DNA from: Clostridiales bacterium
Lineage (GTDB): Bacteria > Bacillota > Clostridia > Christensenellales > UBA1242
Assembly (NCBI GenBank): GCA_015055535.1
Contig: SVIA01000012.1
Span: 1 to 32,187, forward strand
Direction: 5' to 3'
DNA: 32,187 bases
Under the pieces are notes generated by a model. It ran no database searches, was not told the origin of the DNA, and worked only from the letters and a program-made list of their open reading frames with translations. Shown here piece after piece: positions 23,947-31,353 of the stretch. The position numbers were made by a program, and so were the translations under genes. The stretch's first letter is position 1. Every line of letters begins with the position of its first letter.

Positions 23947-24393
23947 ATGGAAATAACTGTTAAAAATGAAAATGATTTATTAAATTATAATATTAACGAA
24001 GTAACTTATATGATTGTGGCTAAAAATAAAAATAATGAGTATTGTATTAAAGTTGGTTTAAATAATTTTGAATTACCTTTAGAATTAAATGCAAGCAGTT
24101 GTGATACTGAATTTGTGGTTTTAAATAATTTTGCTTATTTTGAAAATTTTTTTGATAAAGGTTTTATGCCAAATAGATATGATAAAAATGTAATTATTAA
24201 TTTTAAAAATGTTGAAGATTTATATTTAGATTTTAAAGAAGCAAATGGTGTTAAAAAATATTCTATGGAAGTAGAGTTTAAAAATGGTACTAAATTACAC
24301 TTTACACCAGTAAAAGATCCTAAAAAATATATAAAGTATATTGAAGAGTTCAAAAATTATAATAAAATAGAAGATAAAGAATTAGTTAAATAA
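23947..24393 (+). CDS. Unknown 148-residue protein
   Basis: I do not recognise this protein. It starts MEITVKNENDLLNYNINEVT, is acidic to neutral, has no signal peptide or membrane span, and seems to alternate beta strands (YMIVAKNKNNEYCIKVGLNN, YSMEVEFKNGTKLHFTPV), suggesting a small beta-rich domain. A perfect promoter and GGAGG ribosome site indicate strong expression. It ends about 70 bp before the left inverted repeat of the cassette described below and is probably outside it. Confidence 0.75.
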   Translation: MEITVKNENDLLNYNINEVTYMIVAKNKNNEYCIKVGLNNFELPLELNASSCDTEFVVLNNFAYFENFFDKGFMPNRYDKNVIINFKNVEDLYLDFKEANGVKKYSMEVEFKNGTKLHFTPVKDPKKYIKYIEEFKNYNKIEDKELVK

Positions 24394-24463
24394 ATTTAAT
24401 ATAAAAAAATATTTAACAAAATAATTAAAAAATTAAATATTGTTTAAACGGTTAAATATAAAT

Positions 24464-24510
24464 AAAAAACTTCTAAGTTTAGTCACTGCATTTTGAAACT
24501 AGTGTAATAA
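24464..24510 (+). repeat. Left inverted repeat of the cassette
   Basis: AAAAAACTTCTAAG (24464-24477), 16 variable bases, then TGAAACTAGTGTAATAA (24494-24510). The reverse complement of 27139-27181 has the same first 14 bases, 12 variable bases, then the same 17 bases with one change (T to C). Confidence 0.85.
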
Positions 24511-24513
24511 TTA

Positions 24514-24546
24514 AGAGAATTAGAAAAATATCTAGTTCTCTTTTTT
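24514..24546 (+). terminator. Terminator inside the left repeat
   Basis: AGAGAATTAG (24514-24523) pairs with CTAGTTCTCT (24532-24541) with one G-U pair, then six T residues. It can end transcripts from the 148-residue gene. Confidence 0.8.
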
Positions 24547-24548
24547 CT

Positions 24549-24728
24549 TGGCTACTTTATGCCGTGAAAGGTATTTGACAAGAGAAGAAATGAAAACGCA
24601 ATATAAAAAGGCAGAGAAACGAAAAAGGCAAAGCCATAAGCATAATTTTAGTTTCTCTGTCTTAACCAGCAAAAAGAAAAACTCATTTCAGAGACTCTTG
24701 TCAAGTACACCATGGAATAAATTAGCCA
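24549..24728. repeat. Long nested imperfect palindrome (about 180 bp)
   Basis: Arms pair from the outside inward: TGGCTA (24549-24554) with TAGCCA (24723-24728), TTTAT with ATAAA, then GTATTTGACAAGAG (24571-24584) with CTCTTGTCAAGTAC (24695-24708). GAAATGA pairs next with TCATTTC, and GGCAGAGAAAC (24610-24620) with GTTTCTCTGTC (24651-24661). A small GGC-AAA-GCC hairpin lies at the tip. It may be a structured RNA or a miniature palindromic mobile element. The open frame running through it has no coding character. Confidence 0.75.
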
Positions 24729-24736
24729 TTATATAT

Positions 24737-24788
24737 GACAGCAAAAAGCGAAAGTGTGTTACGTTCACCTACACTTTCGCTTTTTGTC
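24737..24788. terminator. Strong GC-containing hairpin, possible bidirectional terminator
   Basis: CAAAAAGCGAAAGTGT (24742-24757) pairs perfectly with ACACTTTCGCTTTTTG (24771-24786), 16 pairs, with GA(CA)/TC beyond a bulge. The TTTTT inside the right arm lets the inner GCGAAAGTGT stem act as a terminator on either strand. Confidence 0.7.
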
Positions 24789-24805
24789 TGATTTAATTTA
24801 GTTAA

Positions 24806-24868
24806 TAGACGTGTGCTTGTATGTCGGAGCGAAGCGACGACACTTGTATCTAGACAAGCACACGTCTA
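24806..24868. repeat. 15-bp perfect inverted repeat with inner hairpins
   Basis: TAGACGTGTGCTTGT (24806-24820) pairs with ACAAGCACACGTCTA (24854-24868). The 33-base interior holds TGTCG/CGACA (24822-24826, 24838-24842) and a competing CTTGT/ACAAG pair (24843-24847, 24854-24858), so two exclusive folds are possible. The G/C content is far above the local average. Confidence 0.75.
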
Positions 24869-24921
24869 AGTGCCAATTTTTTTGAAATTTTATATGAAAA
24901 GATTTAAATTTATAAAAAATA

Positions 24922-24930
24922 TGTTATAAT
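24922..24930 (+). promoter_or_regulatory. Extended -10 promoter of the fusion gene
   Basis: TGT followed by TATAAT (24925-24930), predicted start 24937. The leader is about 15 nt and contains AGGAG (24938-24942). Confidence 0.7.
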
Positions 24931-24951
24931 GGTTGCTAGGAGAAATACAAA

Positions 24952-27099
24952 ATGATATTATGTGATGTAAATAATTTTAGGTTAACTGACCCAATAAACA
25001 ATGCTGAAAAAAAACACTTTAAACAAGGAATAAACATATCAAAATTAAAACTGCAACATAATAAATTTATTAAAGTGTTGCATAAAAATAATATTAATCC
25101 AATAATTATAAAAAGTGATGCCAATTGCCCAGAACAAGTTTTTGTTAGGGATGTTGCATTTAAGATAGATAAAACTTGGTGTATTTGCAATATGGCAACC
25201 AAAATAAGAGAGCCAGAAATTAATCAATTTATTAATTATTTAAAAGCAAATAACAAAAGTTTTTATCAGTTTAAATCACATATTGAAGGTGGAGATGTTT
25301 TAATTTGGAATCAAACAATTTTTGTTGGTATTAGTAACCGAACCAATATTGATTCAGTTGAAGAAATTACTACTCTATTTCCAAATTATGATGTTGTTCC
25401 AATAAAATTATCACAAAACATATTGCATTTGGATTGTGTGTTAGGAATTATAGATAATACTGCTATTGTTTATAAGAAAGGCATGGATAAGGATTCTTAT
25501 AATATATTAAATAAATTGTTTAATTTGATTGAAATAACATCCGAAGAACAAGAAAATTTGGCAACAAATTTTATTAAATTAGGAGATATTGTTTTTTGTG
25601 AAAAGAGTAATAAGCGGGTAAATTTATTAATTAAAAAACTAGGAGTAACAATTAAAGCGATAGAATTTCAAGAATTTCATAAATTGGGCGGTTCTTTAAG
25701 ATGTTGCTGTTTAGATTATAGTATAAATGATTATGCATACAAAAAGTATCTGCATTATGAAAACAACCAACTATTTTATAAAGATATAAATCTTCATTCT
25801 CTGGTCTCAAAATATGGATGTCCGATAAAAGTGGGATATCCTGAAATGATTAAGGAAAAGATTAGATATTTAAAAAATATTTTTAATAAATATATCAAGA
25901 TTTCAAATTATAATGGAAAGTATTTCTATGCAAACGCAAACAAAGCTTCTTATTATGCCGAAAATGTGATAACTGCGGGTAAATATGCGGATTTTTATGA
26001 AGTATCAAGTGTATCTGATTTGGCTATTGTTGAAAGAGTATTATCGAAAAAGATAGTTGAAAAAAAGAAAATAATTTGCAATGGAATTAAAGACAAAGAG
26101 TATCTTTCATTAATTTATAAACTTGTCGATAAAGGGTATAACATTTTAAACATTATAGACAGCATAGAAGAATTTAAAAACATTCTTAATTATCCTTTTA
26201 AACAGAATATTGAACTTGGAATTAGAGTAAAAGTTGAAGATATTTATAATAATAATCCTAAGTTTGCTAAATATAACAGATTTGGGTTATATCCAAATGA
26301 AGTGGATTATATTATTGAAACGTACAAAAACAACCCAAAATTAAAATTAACTACAATTCATTATCATCAAAGAGGTTCTACATTTAATAAAGAAAATTTT
26401 TTGGAAAATCTTTCTTCTGCCTTGGAACAATATGCAAAAGCTGTAAAAAAAGATAAAAATATTACATACTTTGATATAGGTGGAGGTTGTCCATATGATA
26501 AAATAGGAGAATATGATTATACTCAGTTTGTTAAAATGACGATAGATACAATAAAACAATTATCACTAAAATATAAAATTCCTGAACCTAACATTATACA
26601 GGAAAATGGTAGATATACAGTTTCAGATGCTTGTTTTAATATTTATAAAATAAATTGTGTTAAAAATGATGACAAGTTTTGGTATGTTGTTGATGATAGT
26701 TTTATGACAAGTTTACCTAATACTTGGGCTTTACAAGAAGATTTTCTTATTTTACCAATTAATTTAATTGAAAACAAAATGATACCTGTTAGATTAGCAG
26801 GAAATTCTTGTGATGGAGATGATGTTTATTACTATCAGTCAAAATCAGAGTTTATGCTACCAGAAATAAAAGAAGGACAAACTTTATATATTGGAATTTT
26901 TGGTATGGGCGCATATCAAGAAATTTTGTCTGGCATAGGAGGTATTCATCATTGTTTAAATAGAGAAGAACATGATTTAATTATATATAAAAAGAAAAAT
27001 AAAAATTGTTTTTATTATGTTAGACCAGCTCAAACCCTTAAATATTTATTTAAAAGATTATTATATAAAAATAAAAGAACTATGAAAAAATTTAAATAA
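24952..27099 (+). CDS. Fusion: amidinohydrolase-like domain plus group IV PLP decarboxylase
   Basis: A 715-residue two-domain protein. Residues 1-265 resemble the arginine deiminase/DDAH superfamily: EQVFVRDVAF (61-70), IEGGDVLIW (111-119), HLDCVLGI with H159 and D161, and GGSLRCCC (246-253) with the presumed nucleophilic cysteine. Residues 280-715 are an alanine-racemase-fold decarboxylase of the ornithine/arginine/lysine group. They carry PLP lysine K331 in YANANKASYY, YEVSSVSDL, HYHQRGS with H470, DIGGGCPYD (508-516), ENGRYTVSDA (551-560), catalytic C620 in NSCDGDD, and FGMGAYQ. Active-site residues of both halves look intact. A plausible role is stepwise conversion of arginine to a polyamine (for example ornithine, then putrescine), but substrates are inferred. 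AGGAG lies nine bases before the ATG. It is the only gene in the inverted-repeat unit. Confidence 0.85.
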   Translation: MILCDVNNFRLTDPINNAEKKHFKQGINISKLKLQHNKFIKVLHKNNINPIIIKSDANCPEQVFVRDVAFKIDKTWCICNMATKIREPEINQFINYLKANNKSFYQFKSHIEGGDVLIWNQTIFVGISNRTNIDSVEEITTLFPNYDVVPIKLSQNILHLDCVLGIIDNTAIVYKKGMDKDSYNILNKLFNLIEITSEEQENLATNFIKLGDIVFCEKSNKRVNLLIKKLGVTIKAIEFQEFHKLGGSLRCCCLDYSINDYAYKKYLHYENNQLFYKDINLHSLVSKYGCPIKVGYPEMIKEKIRYLKNIFNKYIKISNYNGKYFYANANKASYYAENVITAGKYADFYEVSSVSDLAIVERVLSKKIVEKKKIICNGIKDKEYLSLIYKLVDKGYNILNIIDSIEEFKNILNYPFKQNIELGIRVKVEDIYNNNPKFAKYNRFGLYPNEVDYIIETYKNNPKLKLTTIHYHQRGSTFNKENFLENLSSALEQYAKAVKKDKNITYFDIGGGCPYDKIGEYDYTQFVKMTIDTIKQLSLKYKIPEPNIIQENGRYTVSDACFNIYKINCVKNDDKFWYVVDDSFMTSLPNTWALQEDFLILPINLIENKMIPVRLAGNSCDGDDVYYYQSKSEFMLPEIKEGQTLYIGIFGMGAYQEILSGIGGIHHCLNREEHDLIIYKKKNKNCFYYVRPAQTLKYLFKRLLYKNKRTMKKFK

Positions 27100-27103
27100 T
27101 ATT

Positions 27104-27140
27104 AAAAAAGAACTTTGTCAAAACTGATAAAGTTCTTTTT
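27104..27140. terminator. Terminator of the fusion gene
   Basis: AAAAAGAACTTTGTC (to 27119) pairs with GATAAAGTTCTTTTT (27126-27140) with one G-U pair. The A-run and T-run allow use on both strands. Confidence 0.85.
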
Positions 27141-27181
27141 ATTACGCTAGTTTCAAATTACCTAGACCTTAGAAGTTTTTT
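27139..27181 (-). repeat. Right inverted repeat of the cassette
   Basis: The reverse complement reads AAAAAACTTCTAAG, 12 variable bases, then TGAAACTAGCGTAATAA, matching the left repeat at 31 of 31 conserved positions except one. Confidence 0.85.
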
Positions 27182-27381
27182 TTTATTTTATGTATAGTTT
27201 TTATAACAATTAATTAATATTCCATTTTAGCTCCTTAAATTTATAAAAATTATAACTTATATTTTTTTATATCAATATTAAATTTTTTTAAATTTTGTAC
27301 AATTTACAATAAAGGCAATTTATAAACAAATTATCTTTTTTTTCTTTTATTTTATTATTGTAAAATATTTTCGGGTTTAAA
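27182..27381 (+). other. A/T-rich gap upstream of spoIIGA
   Basis: No gene or stable hairpin is seen. TAAAAT (27361-27366) is a possible -10 about 15 bases before spoIIGA, without a -35 at normal spacing. TTTGTACAA near 27293 loosely resembles a Spo0A box (TTTGTCGAA, two mismatches). Bacillus spoIIG uses Spo0A-activated sigma-A, so such a site is expected, but the match is weak. Confidence 0.25.
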
Positions 27382-28239
27382 ATGATTGTTTACATAGAGC
27401 AAATTTTAATAGACAATTTTATAATTAATTTTTTTATACTATTATCGCTTCAAAGCATTTTTAAAGTAAAACTAAAAAAGTTAAATTTAGTATTATCTAG
27501 TTTGCTTGGAAGTATAGTTGCCGTTATTTTACCAATATTTAATTTCAGTTTTATTTTTAGCAGTATAATTAAAATTTTACTTAGTTTAACTATGGTGGCA
27601 ATTATAAAAAAATATAAAAAAATTAAAGAGTTTTTCCTTTATTATTTATCATTTTTATTTTTAACCTTTATGTTTGGTGGCGCATGTATTTTTCTTCTTA
27701 TGCTGTTCGATTCTAGCTTTAATGTAAACAATTATTACTCTTATAATTTGCCAATAGGGGCAATTGTTTTAATTATTTTCTTTCTATTTGTTATTCTAAA
27801 AAATATTTTTAAAAATATTTATTCACGAAAAACTGTTAACAATTTTGTTTTTAAAATTAAATTGTTTAATAAAAATAAAAGTGATGAACTTTTAGGATTT
27901 TTAGATAGTGGAAATTTTTTAATAGATAGTTTAACAAATAAACCAATTACAATAGTAGATTACAATAGTTTAAAAAACCTTTTAAGTAACATTAGCATAA
28001 CCGATATTTTGTTAAATCGTACTGAGAAACTTAATAGTGAATTTAATAATGTACATATGCAAAATGTGTCTAGTATAAACAAAGGTAATAAAGTTATAGC
28101 GTTAGAAATTGAAAAATTGGTAATATATTTAGAAAACGAAAATAATATAATTATTAATAATGCAATTATTGGACTAACTATAAAAAGTTTTATAAATGAT
28201 CTTGGATATAATGCATTGTTAAATCCGAGTTTGTTTTAG
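27382..28239 (+). CDS. spoIIGA: Sporulation sigma-E processing protease SpoIIGA
   Basis: SpoIIGA is a membrane-bound aspartic protease that removes the pro-peptide of sigma-E in the mother cell after a signal from the forespore. The 285-residue protein has about five hydrophobic spans in residues 1-145, then a cytosolic protease domain with the catalytic motif LGFLDSGNFLIDSLTNKPI (D175-S-G-N). Length matches the family. The start ATG at 27382 lacks a clear ribosome site. Its stop overlaps the AGGAG of sigE, its substrate's gene, the same pairing as the Bacillus spoIIG operon. Confidence 0.95.
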   Translation: MIVYIEQILIDNFIINFFILLSLQSIFKVKLKKLNLVLSSLLGSIVAVILPIFNFSFIFSSIIKILLSLTMVAIIKKYKKIKEFFLYYLSFLFLTFMFGGACIFLLMLFDSSFNVNNYYSYNLPIGAIVLIIFFLFVILKNIFKNIYSRKTVNNFVFKIKLFNKNKSDELLGFLDSGNFLIDSLTNKPITIVDYNSLKNLLSNISITDILLNRTEKLNSEFNNVHMQNVSSINKGNKVIALEIEKLVIYLENENNIIINNAIIGLTIKSFINDLGYNALLNPSLF

Positions 28240-28247
28240 GAGTAAAT

Positions 28248-28982
28248 ATGAAAGTTCCATTTTTATTAAAAAAAATATTAAGTAAAATATTTGATTTTTC
28301 TTTAGATAGTGAACTAATTTACTATCTTTGTACTAGTGAGGCACTTCCTTCGCCACTTTCACTTGAGGATGAAGAATTTTATGCCAGAGAACTTTTGTTA
28401 ATAGGTAATGAGTTTGAACAAAGGCGTGAAAATGCAAAAACTAAACTTATTGAACATAATTTAAGACTTGTTGTATACATTTCTAAAAAGTTTGAAAATA
28501 CTGGTGAAAGTATTGAAGATTTAATTTCGGTAGGCTCTATTGGTTTAATTAAAGCTATTAATAATTTTAATATTGATAAAAATATAAAACTTGCAACATT
28601 TGCAAGCCGTTGTATAGAAAATGAAATTTTAATGCATTTAAGAAAAACTGTAAAAATAAAAAACGAAATAAGTTTAGATGAACCACTAAATATAGATAGT
28701 GATGGAAATGAATTAGTTTTAGCTGATGTTATTAGCATGGATAATGATAGTGTTACAAAAAATTTAGAAACTTCTTGTGAACAAAAAATTTTATTAGAAC
28801 TTGTAAACAAATTAAATAAAAGAGAACAAGAAATTATAAATTTAAGATTTGGTTTAAATAATCAAGATGAAAAAACTCAAAAAGAAGTGGCAGATATGCT
28901 TGGAATTAGTCAAAGTTATATTTCTAGAATAGAAAAAAAGATAATTTCTAAATTAAAAAAGGAAATCATAAAAGTTATTTAA
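28248..28982 (+). CDS. sigE: Sporulation sigma factor pro-Sigma-E
   Basis: Sigma-E directs early mother-cell transcription. The 244-residue protein keeps the pro-sequence: a basic amphipathic start MKVPFLLKKILSKIFDF, then LIYYLCTSEALPSPLS, matching the Bacillus YYIGGSEALPPPLS cleavage area. Region 2 (HNLRLVVYISKKFENTGESI, LATFASRCIENEILM), the DEPLNIDSDGNEL linker and region 4 helix-turn-helix (TQKEVADMLGISQSYISRIE) are complete. AGGAG overlaps the spoIIGA stop. In most spore formers sigG follows at once; here it is 2.4 kb away. Confidence 0.97.
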   Translation: MKVPFLLKKILSKIFDFSLDSELIYYLCTSEALPSPLSLEDEEFYARELLLIGNEFEQRRENAKTKLIEHNLRLVVYISKKFENTGESIEDLISVGSIGLIKAINNFNIDKNIKLATFASRCIENEILMHLRKTVKIKNEISLDEPLNIDSDGNELVLADVISMDNDSVTKNLETSCEQKILLELVNKLNKREQEIINLRFGLNNQDEKTQKEVADMLGISQSYISRIEKKIISKLKKEIIKVI

Positions 28983-28994
28983 GTTGTAAATAAT

Positions 28995-29022
28995 AAAAAA
29001 GCCAAATTAATTAGGCTTTTTT
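28995..29022. terminator. Shared bidirectional terminator of sigE and the convergent gene
   Basis: AAAAAAGCC (28995-29003) pairs with GGCTTTTTT (29014-29022). The stop codon of the minus-strand gene lies in the loop, so its last codons are part of the terminator. Confidence 0.85.
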
Positions 29023-29637
29023 ATTGTTTTTACTTTTTTTTATTAAATTACGCAAGGAATTATCTTTATAAAAATTTTTTAAATTGTTTTCACATTCGTT
29101 AAGTACTTTTTCTAAATTGTTTACTTGAATTTTATAGTGTTTAACAAGTGAATAAAGTATATTGTTTAATTTGAACGAGAAAAACAAATTTTCTTTTTCA
29201 AAATTTATAAAAACTTTATAAATTTCGCCGGCAAAACCGCATTCATATGTCGCATAAATATTAAGAGAATTATACGAGTATTCTTTATTATTCAATAAAT
29301 CTTTTAATCCATTTTTAGTAAATTTAAAATCAATGTTATTAGCATAAAAAATATAATCTTCTTCTTTAAAATTATAGATTATTAAATTATCAAAATTTTT
29401 TTTGCTATATTTATTTTTAAAATATTTAATATCTAATTTTCTGACAATTGGGAAATAAATACAAAGAATTGTAAGAAAAATTACAACTAATGAAACATAT
29501 AAGATAAAGTATATTAAGTAAAATCCTTCTAGTTTTTCACAAAAAAACAAAGGTATTGTTGCTAAAAATGAAAAGACTAAATATAATAAAATAAATATAT
29601 CATATTTTCTTTTAGCTGGTGACATATTATTATTCAT
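29011..29637 (-). CDS. Unknown 208-residue two-span membrane protein
   Basis: I do not recognise this protein. From ATG at 29637, residues about 13-33 and 39-63 are strongly hydrophobic (FILLYLVFSFLATIPLFF and YFILYVSLVVIFLTILCIYF). A cytosolic or external domain of about 145 residues follows, rich in Asn, Tyr and Lys, with a basic tail NLIKKSKNNKKA. This layout resembles small YcxB-like membrane proteins, but no firm motif is seen. TAGGAG precedes the start. It lies convergent to sigE, inside the sigE-sigG interval, so it was probably inserted there. Confidence 0.75.
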   Translation of the reverse strand: MNNNMSPAKRKYDIFILLYLVFSFLATIPLFFCEKLEGFYLIYFILYVSLVVIFLTILCIYFPIVRKLDIKYFKNKYSKKNFDNLIIYNFKEEDYIFYANNIDFKFTKNGLKDLLNNKEYSYNSLNIYATYECGFAGEIYKVFINFEKENLFFSFKLNNILYSLVKHYKIQVNNLEKVLNECENNLKNFYKDNSLRNLIKKSKNNKKA

Positions 29638-29728
29638 AACAAACTCCTATTTAATTAGTGTATCATAAATAAATTAAATGAGTATAGTATTTTTAAAATA
29701 AAATTGAAACGATTACGAAAATCTAATC

Positions 29729-29757
29729 TTGACAAAGTTTAATATACATAATATAAT
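29729..29757 (+). promoter_or_regulatory. Consensus promoter of the LRR gene
   Basis: TTGACA (29729-29734), 17 nt and TATAAT (29752-29757), both perfect. The leader is about 33 nt with GGAG. Confidence 0.9.
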
Positions 29758-29796
29758 TAATCTAGATATTTAATCTGGGTTATTTTTTGGAGTTAT

Positions 29797-31272
29797 ATGA
29801 AAAACGAACTTGATATAATTAAAAAACTATGGGGAGAAAATTTTGCACATTTTTGTAGAAGTGTTTTTCCAACTGTTTTAGAAAAAGAAGGACTACTTTT
29901 AAGTTTAATAGAAGATAGTTTTGCACCATCTAAATTTTTATATGAAGATTTGAAAAAAAACAATTGCTTAGACAAATTTCAAACTTTTATTTATAGCTTT
30001 TTAGGTAAAGAACATCATAGAAAAAGAATTAAATATACACCAGAAGAACTTTTTGACAAGGCTGGTTATATTTTATATAAATGTGAAACCAATAAAGAAG
30101 TGCAAGCATTTAAAAAGTTTTATGAAAAGAAAGAAGAACTTTGCACCTTTCTTGATCCAAATAGGATAAGAACACATACAATATTTTTTGCAGTAAAGAA
30201 AAATGTTGATGAAATAAAAAGAGAAAACTTTATAAAACCAGAAAGACAAGATGAATATGGTACTAGTGTAATTAGTCTTCAATTTTCAAAAGGAGAACAA
30301 AGCATATTATCTATAAAAAACAGATATAACCATGCAGTTTTAAATCCTGATGCTACTTTTTCAAACGATTTAGAAAAAATTCATGAAGGTTTAACTCGTA
30401 GTTTTGAACAATATTATGGAATTAAATTATCTCTTGGAAAATATGGTTTTGAAATTCCAGGTTATGCAATTGGAAATGATGGTAAATTTTATAAATATAA
30501 CTATGAAATTCATAATACTTATTTTTGTACTGATAATATTATTATTAAAAATGGAAAAGTTTATAAATTAGATAAGTCTAGATATGAAGTTTTAGATTAT
30601 TTTGTTTTAGATAAAATAGAAAAAAATTTAACTCATTTTATGCCTAATATTACTACTATTGGTGATACGGTAGTTAATGATTTTGTTAATATTAAAAAAA
30701 TTGATATAAAGAAAGATGAAAATAAAAATCGAATTTTTACTTTTATAACAAACGATGATAAAGAGTTTTATTTGGTAGTTAATAAGTATAATCAGATAAT
30801 AGAATATGCTAATGATTTGGTAACACAGGTAGATGATAATTATTTGTATTATAATAGTTATATTAAAAAATTATCTTTAAATAATTTAAAGACAGCAAAA
30901 GATAGTTTTTTATGTTTAAATAATAGTATAAAAGAAATTAATGTTCCTAATTTAGTTTCTATAGATAGATACTTTTTATATTATAACAATTCTTTAAAAT
31001 TTGTTGATTTTCCGTCTTTAATAAAAGCTGGTGAAGGTTTTTTTAGATACAATACTTCAATTGTACGAGGGAAATTTTCTAAACTGGAAAATTTAGGAGA
31101 TAATAGTTTTCAATATAACGAAAACTTAAATCTTGGATATTTTCCAGTGTTAAAATATAGAGGTAGAGAAACTTTAAATGAACAAGAAAAAGAAAATAAA
31201 AACGAATTTACTTTAACTGATAACTATTTTGAAAGTTCTAGGTATAAATCAATTTACGATTTTATTAAATAA
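29797..31272 (+). CDS. Unknown protein with C-terminal leucine-rich-type repeats
   Basis: A 491-residue protein without signal peptide or membrane span. The N-terminal part (1-130) is mostly helical. A middle domain has HTIFFAVKKNVDEIKRENF and a distinctive NRYNHAVLNPDATFSNDLEK (175-194). From about 345 to 455 there are five tandem 22-residue units of the form Y/F-x-x-Y/F-N-x-S-I/L-x-x-x-x-x-P-x-L, for example FLYYNNSLKFVDFPSLIKAG. These resemble BspA-type leucine-rich repeats used for protein contacts. It has a perfect vegetative promoter, so it is not obviously a sporulation gene. It lies between sigE and sigG. Its function is unknown. Confidence 0.8.
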   Translation: MKNELDIIKKLWGENFAHFCRSVFPTVLEKEGLLLSLIEDSFAPSKFLYEDLKKNNCLDKFQTFIYSFLGKEHHRKRIKYTPEELFDKAGYILYKCETNKEVQAFKKFYEKKEELCTFLDPNRIRTHTIFFAVKKNVDEIKRENFIKPERQDEYGTSVISLQFSKGEQSILSIKNRYNHAVLNPDATFSNDLEKIHEGLTRSFEQYYGIKLSLGKYGFEIPGYAIGNDGKFYKYNYEIHNTYFCTDNIIIKNGKVYKLDKSRYEVLDYFVLDKIEKNLTHFMPNITTIGDTVVNDFVNIKKIDIKKDENKNRIFTFITNDDKEFYLVVNKYNQIIEYANDLVTQVDDNYLYYNSYIKKLSLNNLKTAKDSFLCLNNSIKEINVPNLVSIDRYFLYYNNSLKFVDFPSLIKAGEGFFRYNTSIVRGKFSKLENLGDNSFQYNENLNLGYFPVLKYRGRETLNEQEKENKNEFTLTDNYFESSRYKSIYDFIK

Positions 31273-31291
31273 TTAAAATTGTTAAATTTTG

Positions 31292-31350
31292 GTATATTTT
31301 ATTTTTGTTAGGAAACCATAATTTAAACCTTTTGGTTTAGTTATGGAGGA
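31292..31350 (+). promoter_or_regulatory. sigG upstream region: possible sigma-F promoter and RBS hairpin
   Basis: GTATA (31292-31296), 14 nt and GGAAACCATA (31311-31320) resemble a sigma-F promoter. Overlapping this, CCATAA-TT-TAAACC (31316-31329) pairs with GGTTTA-G-TTATGG (31334-31346) around TTTT; its last GG is the first two bases of the GGAGGA ribosome site. If transcription starts at that promoter the hairpin would be incomplete, so the two readings largely exclude each other unless sigG is also read from upstream. Confidence 0.5.
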
Positions 31351-31353
31351 ATT

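Larger units (their letters stand above)
24464..27181. mobile_element. Candidate inverted-repeat-bounded cassette
   Basis: A 2.72-kb segment bounded by imperfect inverted repeats (24464-24510 and 27139-27181). It contains three large hairpins and one 715-residue gene, and no transposase or recombinase. The hairpin region is clearly richer in G and C than its surroundings, which suggests acquisition. No target-site duplication could be identified. It may be a non-autonomous transposable unit or an exchangeable cassette; the limits and mobility are inferred. Confidence 0.5.

Noticed and set aside
24548-24796. 82-codon open frame on the plus strand
   Set aside because: It runs through two large hairpins, has no ribosome site, and its residues simply translate the palindrome arms.
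24549-24868. Retron or CRISPR/tracr-type RNA
   Set aside because: There is no reverse transcriptase, Cas gene or repeat-spacer array in the window; hairpins alone are not enough.
27293-27301. Spo0A box before spoIIGA
   Set aside because: TTTGTACAA differs from TTTGTCGAA in the central bases that matter most, and no 22-nt spaced promoter was found.
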